From Zymoseptoria tritici IPO323 (Eukaryota > Ascomycota > Dothideomycetes > Mycosphaerellales > Mycosphaerellaceae): a stretch of DNA of 64,000 bases. The stretch's first letter is position 1; every line of letters starts with the position of its first letter. Made by a program: the position numbers and the translations under genes. Below, one piece after another: positions 1 through 9,003 of this stretch. The stretch is taken from assembly GCF_000219625.1 (NCBI RefSeq), contig NC_018217.1:1798001-1862000 (forward strand), read 5' to 3'. Under the pieces are notes generated by a model. The model was not told the DNA's origin and ran no database searches. It saw only the letters and a list, made by a program, of their open reading frames with translations.

Positions 1-72
1 ACATCTCTCATTATTCTGAACGCTCATATACAGTCAATGCTCTCATCCAACCTCAATCAACCTGTGCTCCCG

Positions 73-717
73 TCACTTCGACCCACCCTCAACATACTTC
101 TTCAAATCCTCTCCCTGCTGATCAAACTGCTTCTGCAGTTTCCCCTTCAACGCAATCGCCGCCGCGGTCACGCCCGGATAATACGACTCATAGCTCACAT
201 ATCTCGTATACCCGTACCCGACATTCATCACCACATTGACATGTTCCAGCGGCGCCAATTTCGTCATGTCCCCCTTCCACGCGCTCATGGCGTACGTTCC
301 TCTCGTCGCGCTATGGCCGTCCACGTCCGGGTTGACGTAGGAGATTTCTTCCAAGCTCTTGGTGTTCACCTTCGGGATGAGGCCAGTCGTAGTGAAAGTC
401 ATCTTCGTGCCGACAGGTGGTGGGGATGGAGTAAGGCTGGAGCCGGAGCGGGCTTCCACGTCGATGACAAAGGTATTCCATTTCGGGTAGGAGGCGAAGT
501 CGACGATGGCGTTGTGGACTTCGAGGACGGTGCCTTTGATGTACTTTTCCGTGCAGATGGTGAAGACGATGTCTTTGGAGCCGTAGGTGAGCGTGGGGAG
601 CTTGTCGCTGTCGCGGCATTGGGTGTTGATGAGGTCGGAGGGTTTGGTTTTGAAGTTGTTGTAGTTCTGGGCGTTGGCCAGGGAGGCGAGCCAGAGGAGA
701 GTGTCGGATGGCTTCAT
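73..717 (-). CDS. SRPBCC/START-like ligand-binding domain protein
   Basis: A single uninterrupted reading frame encodes 214 residues starting at an ATG. The middle (about residues 55-200) reads like an SRPBCC/polyketide-cyclase fold: an early strand, then the typical helix segment with VHNAIVDFASYPKWNTFV, which is the usual 'A..V..I.D...YP.WN.F' signature of this superfamily, followed by alternating strands and a long C-terminal helix. SRPBCC proteins bind hydrophobic ligands in a cavity; the ligand here cannot be read from the sequence. The N-terminus is mildly hydrophobic (LLWLASLANAQ) and could be a weak signal peptide, but a cytosolic location is equally possible. A TATA-like element lies about 80 bp upstream. 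The family call is by motif memory only. Confidence 0.75.
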   Translation of the reverse strand: MKPSDTLLWLASLANAQNYNNFKTKPSDLINTQCRDSDKLPTLTYGSKDIVFTICTEKYIKGTVLEVHNAIVDFASYPKWNTFVIDVEARSGSSLTPSPPPVGTKMTFTTTGLIPKVNTKSLEEISYVNPDVDGHSATRGTYAMSAWKGDMTKLAPLEHVNVVMNVGYGYTRYVSYESYYPGVTAAAIALKGKLQKQFDQQGEDLKKYVEGGSK

Positions 718-1800
718 GGTGGACGGTGGCTGTATTGAGGATGGGAATGTAGAGGTGATGGAAGTGTGTTGTTCATGAGGTGAGGCTGGTTTTATCTATA
801 TAAGGTGAGTGATGAGGATGTGTTTCCGGTCCCTGGTCAATGCCTCGTGCGAACACGAGGATGATGCCTGTCCGGTCCATACGTGTCTCAGACACCAAGA
901 TCAGGCTGTGCAGGACGAGGTGCGAGTATTCATCGGTCCACTGTCAGTTGCGGATTCGACTCCGGATCTAGTGAACAGGTCAAGGTGAAGTTGACGCAGA
1001 CCCCGAGCGTAAGAGTCCGGATGATCCGGCATCGAAGTGGTCACGATAGAATAATAATACAAGCCCGGCCGGAGCTTCATGGCCTAATCTCCAGGAAGAT
1101 GGCCAATCCGTCCGTCCCTACCTTAGACGTGCCTTTTCTGCCTGCCAAAGAGACGACCGATCCGATGCGTTGACATGCTGCGTGTTGTAGGTGAGCTTTG
1201 CGACGAGTTTTCTGAAAATCCGCGAACCTATTGGTGTCCTATCAGGCATCGTAAAATGCCTCAGCGCTTCGCCACCGGAGGAGACGCCGGTAGAACTACC
1301 TAGGTAGTCATCCTGTTCACGGAGCTGCCATCAAATTCGGCGGAGTCGGAAGACCAGGGTTGTATGAGGCCGGTCAGTATTTAGTTCGAATGTCTCAGAG
1401 TCGTCGGCAGGATGCTGTCGTTTCATCCGGACTCCGGTTTCAATCATCCTCGTCATCCGGGCACGGAAGTCTTGTCTGGCCGTGACTCAAGCACTTGCAT
1501 CTCACGCCGACCACACGTCGTCGTTCAGTGTGCTTGAATGTGGAAGACAACTCGAGTGCGCCGTTCCGAGAAGTGCGGAAAGCTGAGACTGAGTTTCTGG
1601 CGCGGAACTCGTTCGTCTACGCAGTACCGAAGAACTCTTCATCGCCATTGCGAACTCTGTTTTACTGTTGAACTGGACATCAACACTTCTCGAAGATATT
1701 ACATTAAATCATACCAACAATTCGCTGCAGCGCTTTCATTTGCTTGTGCCGGCCTGAGCACGTCAAACCCTCTCTGTCCCGAGAAGTCGTACTGATCCCT
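718..1800. other. Intergenic stretch, no gene seen
   Basis: Apart from the TATA-like element, only short open frames without recognisable motifs or coding-like composition occur here. It contains the 5' leader of the SRPBCC gene and the 3' flank of the Ser-rich gene. Confidence 0.5.
795..804 (-). promoter_or_regulatory. TATA-like element upstream of the SRPBCC gene
   Basis: On the minus strand this reads CTTATATAGA, about 80 bp upstream of the ATG at 717. Position and composition fit a TATA box; no transcript data support it. Confidence 0.4.
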
Positions 1801-2578
1801 CTAAAGCAGGGCAACAACAGCCATACCAGCGCCCAAGATTCCTCCAACGGCGTACATTGGCGCCTTGGTGGGCGCCGCGGCACCGTCGACTACGCTGCTG
1901 GCACTCGCCACCACTCCGCCGGCGCCGTCGGTGGCGGAAGAGAAGACATCGCCCGCTCCATCGGTGGCACTAGAGAAAGCACCACCTGCACCGCTCGTAA
2001 TAGTGGAGGCAACACCTCCTGCTCCGCTGGTTGCGCTTGAGAAAGCACCCGCAGCTCCATCAGTGGCCTGTGACAACGTCAGCATGGTTTTTTGAGACAG
2101 GCATATGATGAGGAGGCAAACCTCCGAGAAGACGCTCGTGACGCCGCTCGCAGCGGTTGAAGCAGCACCCGCAGCACCACCGGTCGCCTGAAGAAGAGTC
2201 AGAGAGCATTCGCACGATTATCTGAGAGGAAAAGCCATACCTCCGAGAAGACGCTCGTGACGCCGCTCGCAGCGGTTGAAGCAGCACCAGCCGCGCCGTC
2301 GGTGGCCTCGGAGTAGATGCTGGTCACGCCATTGACAACAGTGGTGTAAGCACCGACAGCTCCGTCAGTCGCCTCGGAAAAGACACTCGCGGCGCCGCCA
2401 GTGGCTACGGAGAAGACGCTCTCGGCTCCGTTGAGAGCCTGAGGTGTATGTGTTAGTCAATGCTTCACTGAGAATTGAGGTTTCACGTCGTGCGTACGCT
2501 GGAGAGCACGCCCAACGCGCCGTCCTGAGCGACGACCATGGCGGCCGGAGCCAGAAGAGCGTAGCGGGTGAAGAGCAT
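1801..2578 (-). CDS. Secreted Ser/Ala/Gly-rich repeat protein, possibly cell-surface anchored
   Basis: Four exons join in phase 0: 2578-2498, 2438-2241, 2187-2122 and 2067-1801, giving about 203 residues. All three introns are 53-59 nt with GT-AG ends. Exon 1 encodes a signal peptide (MLFTRYALLAPAAMVVAQ). The mature part is a string of imperfect 11-22 residue repeats of the type A-T-D/S-G-A-x-G/S-V-F-S-S/E, rich in Ser, Ala, Gly and Thr and without Cys. The last about 20 residues are hydrophobic (AVGGILGAGMAVVALL), as in GPI-anchored or tail-anchored surface proteins. Exon 3 is nearly identical to the 3' end of exon 2, so the gene has grown by duplicating an exon with its splice sites. Function unknown; a cell-wall or surface role is inferred. 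Confidence 0.7.
2121..2288 (-). repeat. Duplicated exon segment (two 49-bp identical copies)
   Basis: Positions 2121-2169 and 2240-2288 carry the same 49 bases, offset by 119 bp. Each copy ends at the splice donor of its own exon, so coding sequence together with its donor boundary was duplicated. Confidence 0.85.
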
Positions 2579-3772
2579 GTTGGTGGTGAAGATGTGAGTT
2601 CGGTGGTGGGTTTGATTGGGTGGAAGACGAGTGAGGGTCGAATGTGTTGATGAGGATGTTGATGAAGAGGAAGAAGAAGGAGAAAGATTTGTTTGTTTGT
2701 AGCAGAGTTGTAGTACAACCTCCAGCTGTCTCAAGGTGAAGTCCAAGGTGAGAAGAGATGTGCCGGCCATGCAGGTACAACATACAACCCAGAGCTGGAG
2801 CTCCACGACAATCCTGATCAGTCAGCAGCCAGAGAGCTGACGGGACACGCGACCTCTTTCTCCTTCAGCATACACCATGATCCATCTCGAGACACGCAAA
2901 GAGCAGCCAGTCCAGCGAAATGATGTCGTCTGAGGAGAAGTGCAGTGCTACATTACTGAAGTGCTGGGTGCGCAATGGAATGTAGTCCATGATGCCGTGC
3001 GAACATCATGGCGAGCTCCACGAGCACGATCGCGATATCACCATACATGAAAGAAGCATTGAGAGATCCAGATCCGGGTGTTCGAGGCAGACTGGCCGGA
3101 CAACATCTACGACAGCAGACAGAATGGACTAGCCCTCAACCTACTCGTGGCAAAGTCTGCAATCCGCCCTCTGCGCGCATTCGCGAGTGCGCCATTTGCG
3201 AGACTGCTATTTGACTTGTCTGGCAAATCCTGCTCTTCAATGCTGTTGACTTTTCAATAAAGTCCGGGCCCTGATGCTTGACTTGCCACGCATCTGCACG
3301 CGGCTTCTACACCACTTCACCATGATCCCGGAAACGATGTGCGATCTGGCAAGAGGGTCAAATGCACGTGAGGGTTTCGATCTCCATGGCCCCAGAGCGG
3401 TCAAGACTCCTTCGACCGACCCACTAGCCATTCTCGGAGTCGCAATTCACGTGGCTCTGCAAATCCACCACTCGCATAAGACGGAGACTCTGTGCTGAAA
3501 GAATCCGCGTGATTCGACACATGCACAGGGTTCGGGAATTACCATGATTGCCGATCAGCGCTCTGTGGGAATGCGTCTAAGCTCCAAAGGTTCGGCAAAA
3601 CGCATTCAGCTGATCCATGTTCAAAACGCCTGGAGGTGAGACTGTCAGGTATATGTTCAGGCACGGCCGCCGCGATGGACGTCGCGTCTGGCCATCCCGG
3701 AAGCTTCTGCTTGTCCATACCAATCGCGCAGAGTGGTCCTCTTAGACCGGTTCAGCACATCCACGAACATTT
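2579..3772. other. Intergenic stretch, no gene seen
   Basis: The sequence between the Ser-rich gene and the MFS gene has only short open frames on both strands with no motif I recognise. It should include both 5' regions, since the two genes are divergent. Confidence 0.5.
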
Positions 3773-5979
3773 ATGGACAGCTCCACCATGCACTCGACTA
3801 TGAGGAACGAAAGCAACGCCGAGAATAATTTCGATGAGAAGCACGTCGCAGAACACAATGAAAAGGCAAGCAGCTATGCGTCCGAAGATAGCAGCGAAAA
3901 GGTCGTTTGGGATGCGCGTACCGTGGTAGCCCTCGCCTCTCTCTGCCTCCTGTGGCATGTATCCATCTTCGATCGAGTGATCGACAAGAACGAGATGTGG
4001 TCAATACTGACATTCGTAGGGTCGGTACGATCAATGCCTCCCTTCCAAGCCGCGATGACTCCCCTCCTGACCTCTACAGGCTCTCAACTCCCCCTTTACT
4101 TCCTCGGCGGCTCCGCCTCCTACGTGGCCGAAGACATCGGCGGCATGGCTCTCACAGCGACGTCCTGGATGCCCGTCGCCAATACTCTTGCACTTGCCAG
4201 TGTTGCGCCATTCAGTGGCTATCTCGGTGATCTCTTCGGACGGCGCAATATCACCATGATCGGTGCCGGAGCGATCCGTGTGGGCATCGTCATCGTTGCC
4301 ACGGCCCATAGCTTTGCTCAGGTCGTCGGCGGCATGGCGCTCTCAGGCGCTGGAGCCGGTATCGGCGAGCTCACTGCGCTTTCCGGTGTAGGAGAACTGG
4401 TTCCTGTGAAGAAGAGAGGACTTTTCGTCGGCCTGGTGGTGGCTTGCTTGATACCGACAACGCCGTATGTCATGTACTCGCAATTGTTCTCAAGTCGGAC
4501 GGATCCCCAGGCCTACCAGGGCTGGCGATGGGGTATGTTGGTGCCACCGATGCTTGATTTGGAATGTATGTGCTGACTGTTGATGGCTGCGGATGCAGGC
4601 CAGTGGATTTCGCTGTGAGGACCTCTGCGAAAATCATAACGGCGACCACCGATTGACCTTTCTTCCCAGAATCTACAATGGTGTCGCGCTCGTCGGGATC
4701 GCTCTCACATATTTCCCAGAAAGAAACTCTCCCATCAGCCGTCGGCCACGTTCCGAGGTGTTGAGAGAGATCGACTACGTGGGAGCATTCCTCAGCATTA
4801 GCGGAGTTGCACTTTTGTAAGACATTCGCCTACCCAAGTTTCCTCCAGTCACTAATCGCAAAACAGCCTTGTCGCTCTCCAGTCTGGCGGTCTCACCCAT
4901 CCCTGGACCAGCGATGTCGTGCTCGCCACACTCATCATCGGAATCTTCCTTATCATTGGCTTCTGCGTCTGGGAGTGGAAGTTCGCGAAGACGCCCATGA
5001 TCCCTCGCGAGCTCTTCTCCGGCCAGAGAATCGTTGCGATCACGTTTGCGATCAGCTTCATCTCTGGCATGAACTTCTACTCTCTCATCAACTGCAAGCT
5101 CGCGACCATTCCATGCTATCCCCAGTGCATACCACTGACGTTGCTCTGCAGTCTTCCCGGCTACTTTTAGCTCGTTGTACAATCCCGATCCCGTCCAAGT
5201 AGGCCTCAAGGGTCTTGGCTATGGTATAAGTGTCACAGCGGGTGCGGCCAGTGTCAACGCTCTTTCGACCTACCTGCCGAAGTACAATCGAGAACTTCTG
5301 CTCGGCTCCTGCGTGCTGATGAGTTAGTAAACGGAACTATCACGACTAACATCGTGAGCCAGTTTTGCTGACCGTCGAATTTTCACAGCCGCATTCATCG
5401 GTGCTCTTGCTACCGCGACACCGGACAACGCTAGACAGACTGTTGCGCTCGGCACTATCGGCGGTTTTGGAGTCGGCGGTGTCCTCGTTCCCGCCCAGAC
5501 CGTCGCCATGACTGCGTAAGCCCACATGTCCTTCAGATTGATCAACATCTAACTGACCTCTCCTCAGCTGTCCCGACCACCTCATCGGCACCGTCGTCTC
5601 CCTCGCACTCGCCATCCGGGTCATTGGTGGCTCAATCGGCTACTCTATCTACTTCAATATCTTCAAGAACAAGCTCACCGCCGCGCTCCCAACCTACGTC
5701 GCCGGGAAAGCCGTCGCCGCCGGTCTTCCCGCGACCTCCGCTGTGCAGTTCGTGACGGCCTTCCTCACCGCTCCCGCTACCGCCGCGAAAGTGGAGGGTG
5801 TCACGGCGCAGGTCATCGCCGCCGCTGGGAGAGGCGCGCAGGAGGCGAACGCTCATGCATTCTATTATGTGTGGGTCACGTCGATTGCGTTTGGGCTGGT
5901 TTCGGTGCTGCTGTGTATGGCGCTGCCGAGCAATTACAAGTTTTTGACGGATCGGGTAGCGGCGCATATTAAGCACTAG
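3773..5979 (+). CDS. MFS transporter, fungal Tri12/trichothecene-efflux-pump family
   Basis: Seven exons give about 619 residues: 3773-4532, 4599-4614, 4670-4816, 4867-5093, 5152-5322, 5389-5515, 5568-5979. Family hallmarks are visible: GYLGDLFGRRNI (MFS loop 2-3 motif), GAGAGIGELTALSGVGELVP, IDYVGAFLSISGVALL, THPW, VWEWKFAKTPMIPRELF, YNPDPVQVGLKGLGYGISVTAG and IRVIGGSIGYSIYFNIF. These proteins are plasma-membrane proton-driven exporters; the substrate cannot be inferred and the family name does not imply trichothecenes. Exon 2 is only 16 nt. The intron at 5094-5151 has a GC donor. Within exon 1, family comparison suggests an intron at 3959-4079, but removing it breaks the frame by one base; reading through inserts about 40 unusual residues between LCLLW and GSQLP. 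The gene may therefore be damaged or mis-modelled there. Confidence 0.85.
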
Positions 5980-6311
5980 AGGAGGTGGGATGGAAAAAGG
6001 CAGCGCCGGAAGACGAATTACGACATCACGGATGTAGGACAGCGGTGTCGGCAACGGAAAAAGAAGGAGTAGAAGACGTCAATGATATCACTTGAGGAAC
6101 GAGGAGTGTCCACACTGCGCCGATCAAGGACAGCTGACTGGCTTTTTCCAGCCGTTCGACCATCGGTACTCGAGCAGAACTCAAGGTAATCAAAACTTTG
6201 TGCATTCGTCAAGAAAGAAGCTCTACATTCCAAACGACATCAACGCCGGTACCATGCCGCTAAATCCACAATAGCCTCCGAGCCACACCTTCACCCTCGA
6301 CTCAACTCAAC
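5980..6311. other. Convergent 3' intergenic stretch
   Basis: This lies between the 3' ends of the MFS gene and the DUF3455 gene. No gene or RNA was recognised. Confidence 0.5.
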
Positions 6312-7103
6312 TCAAGCATAAAACCAATACTCGGCACTATACTCCACCTCAAACGTCTTCCCCATCCCCGCACACGTCTTCGGCGGGTTCCCTCCGGCGG
6401 TATTAATCCGATAGATCTCTTTCGCCACACATCCCTCATCGCCCTTCCCCACCAACTTCAACCAGGGCACACTCCCGTACCCCTGCCCTCTTTGCCCTTT
6501 CACCGCATCCGACGGCGCTGGGGTGGCATTCACCTTTTTGAACCCTCCGCGACCATACTCTCCCAACACCGTGTCGAGATCGAAATACGCCGTTGTGGCG
6601 TCGGAGAAGTAGTGGTGTCCGGACAGGGCGTTGTAGGCGGTTGGGGAATTGGGTTGCGGGACAGGCAGGGCGAGCGCGATGTTGGGGATCGCGGAGAGGA
6701 GGGAAGGCGAGTCGGCGGACAGGCAGGTTACGTTCCAGAGGGAGGCGACGGCACCTGCGGCGACGGGGATCGAGGTCGTGTTGGTTTGGTCGCAGGTGTA
6801 GTTTTGCGTACCGCGGCCGAGGGCGACGTGGTAGAGAGTTAGGCCTGCAGTTGGAGGTGGGAGGGGTTGGGGTGCTTGGATGTGTTAGTGGATGTTTTGA
6901 CGCGGACGAGGTTGGATTAGATCCTTACCTTGAGGCATTTGTACGGCGGCGGTGTTGCAGCTTTGTGGAATGGCTGTTCGACCCCAGTTGTGGCCGCGGT
7001 TCACACCCCAGCCGATTCCTCGGAACGCATCTTCTGTTGGAGCAGCGAGGACTGTGGTGGAGAGGAAGGTGGTGAGCAGGAGACCTGCTTGCGAGAACAA
7101 CAT
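6312..7103 (-). CDS. Secreted DUF3455-family protein
   Basis: Two exons (7103-6929 and 6874-6312) join to give 245 residues, with a 54-nt GT-AG intron. The N-terminus is a clear signal peptide ending ...STTVLA, cleaved before APTED. The mature protein shows the DUF3455 pattern common in ascomycete secretomes: a Pro-rich start (LPPPTAGLTLYHVALGRGTQ), NYTCDQ, GHHYFSDATTAYFDLDT, TPAPSDAVKGQ, PWLKL, EIYRINTAGGNPPKTC and a terminal FEVEYSAEYWFYA. Paired cysteines suit an extracellular protein. The biochemical role of the family is not established to my knowledge. A TATATAG-like element lies about 210 bp upstream near 7310. Confidence 0.85.
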
Positions 7104-8323
7104 GATGGCAGTGTTGTGTGTTCGATTCGAATTAATGGAAGAGGTCGTGTCCGAAGCCGTTGCTCAATCGATCGATACCGGGTTGTCAATGTTCCACGAA
7201 CGATCAATGCAATGGTATATCCTTGAAGAGACAGAAAGGAAGAGTGTTGGTGTTTACGAAACAAGACAATGGAGAGCAGAGCAAACGAGGATCTAGCATG
7301 GGCCTGTATAGCTATATACGCCTACATGCCACATGCATATGCAAGTTGTGTACCTCGAACCAGTTTTCCTAGCCGCCGTCTGGAAATAGCTCTGCCTTTA
7401 GCGTGAACACGGGATCTAAGCGCCTTCCTGTTTGGGAAGAAATTGCAGGGATTGGGAGAGCCTCATCTTTCTTACTGTACTTTCTGTGAGATATACCAAC
7501 AGATTTGTGAGTGCCGTTGTTTTTACCAATGCTGATGCCCATTTGTTGTGTTCATTTGGTGAGATATCTCCCAAATGACGAGCCAAGTAATGCTCTGTCA
7601 GCTCTGATCGAGCAACACCTCACACCTCCACTTCCTTCCAAAACACGATTCCAAGGAAATTTACGCGCCCACCCAGACACCTCCGACCTCCACCAGATCG
7701 AATGCTCCACAACTTGACCGCATTCGACGATCTCTCTGCTCCAAAGATAGCAAATTAGTCTTCATTAAATCCTTCAGACGACCTGCATCCAACCACCAAA
7801 CAATCTCATCCAATCATTCATTTCTCATCCAGCGCTAAGGTACTGCACGACAGCGGGGGTGCGTCCCGCCTACCTGGGCGTTCGTTTCAGGTGCGGAGAC
7901 ATGGCGACATTCTCCGCCTGTTGTCTTTCTGCCCAGAGGGCGAAAGCTGTGGAGACTGCTTCATTGGAGAGACAAGCGAGGAAGATCGTCAGTACAGTGT
8001 AGAGGTACTTGTACTTGTACATGCCCACGAGGGATATCGGCAGAATAGGAACTTGGCTGCGAGTGGCCAGTGTGAAGCGACCTTTGACTGACAACTCCAA
8101 CCACCGGCAGCTAGACGCCATTGCTCTGCAGTGAATGGAAGTCTGTATGACCTCTACCATGAGCCGATGTCCCAGGCCAATCAATTTTGGTGTGGCAGCC
8201 GGCAATGCGGCCTCTCACTCTCACGTTGGATTGTCTTGGATCTTTGATGGGTCCATATGCGGTGTAACCATGCTGTAGCCGCTCGGAGTGGATCGCAGTT
8301 GACAATAATCATGGGAGGGTCAA
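7104..8323. other. Intergenic stretch, no gene seen
   Basis: Short open frames only, none with recognisable domains. It contains the presumed promoter of the DUF3455 gene and the 3' flank of the small Cys-rich candidate. Confidence 0.45.
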
Positions 8324-8623
8324 TCAATCGCAGATGCATGGAGACTGAGCTCTTGATTGCAACATCCAGTCCGAGCAGTGTTTGCAGGCCTTGGTGGATG
8401 GATGCCATCCGCAGCCCAGAAGGTGGTGATAGTCGTCGCATTTGCACGTGCGACCATATTTGAAGGTGTAGTTGCAGACATCTTCATCACGGCGCCAAGC
8501 ACACATTATCTCCCTCCGTCGCAGGCGAATGTAGGAACAGGAAAAAAGGCGAGGTGCCAGAGAAGGATCTTCATGGTCGCTCGCGTGGGCGGAAGTGAGT
8601 AGGAATGCAAGTGGTATAACCAT
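8324..8623 (-). CDS. Candidate small cysteine-rich secreted protein (effector-like)
   Basis: A 99-residue ORF begins MVIPLAFLLTSAHA, a short hydrophobic stretch with an A-x-A type cleavage site. The rest carries ten cysteines, including C-K-C, G-C-G-W and A-C-K-H-C spacings, and its third codon positions are G/C-rich (TAC ACC TTC, CGC ACG TGC, GAC GAC). Size, even Cys number and signal-like start fit fungal small secreted Cys-rich proteins, many of which are host- or niche-interaction factors. Doubts: the leader lacks a basic n-region. A second, better signal-peptide-like start (MKILLWHLAFFPVPTFA) lies at 8574 in another frame but stops after 22 codons, so a missed intron or frameshift is possible. 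No family recognised. Confidence 0.38.
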   Translation of the reverse strand: MVIPLAFLLTSAHASDHEDPSLAPRLFSCSYIRLRRREIMCAWRRDEDVCNYTFKYGRTCKCDDYHHLLGCGWHPSTKACKHCSDWMLQSRAQSPCICD

Positions 8624-9003
8624 GAGGCGAGTCTTGAGGACGAGCAGAAGAGAGACACGAGTTGGAAGGCGGCTTGAAAGTCTTGCGGCCACTGCTGTGC
8701 GTACGTCCTGTCTTGTGCAGTGTCTGAGGACTCTTGCCGGTGTTCGCCCTGTGCTCGTGGTGATGTCCTCCACTCGGATGGGGCCTGCTGCGGAACTGCA
8801 CTCTGTGCTCCTTTGAAATTGCACCGCCGTGCTGAGGGTAGGGCAAGGCGAAGGGTAGGCCAATTGACTATGAATCATTCTCCTGATAGTCGACTGGATC
8901 CTGGCGAGGAACGCGCAAGGTTTGAAAGTTCCTGCAGCGACGTGGCGGCACTCCGTTGAATTTGGACATGCTGTGTCGAATATCGATTCCTAACTCGTCT
9001 CCG
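8624..9003. other. Intergenic stretch, no gene seen
   Basis: This is the upstream region of the Cys-rich candidate and the 3' flank of COY1. The open frame extending upstream from 8623 on the minus strand has no coding signature. Confidence 0.45.

Noticed and set aside
3773..9003. Secondary-metabolite cluster around the MFS pump
   Set aside because: No polyketide synthase, NRPS, terpene cyclase, P450 or cluster regulator is nearby; the pump's family name alone is not evidence.
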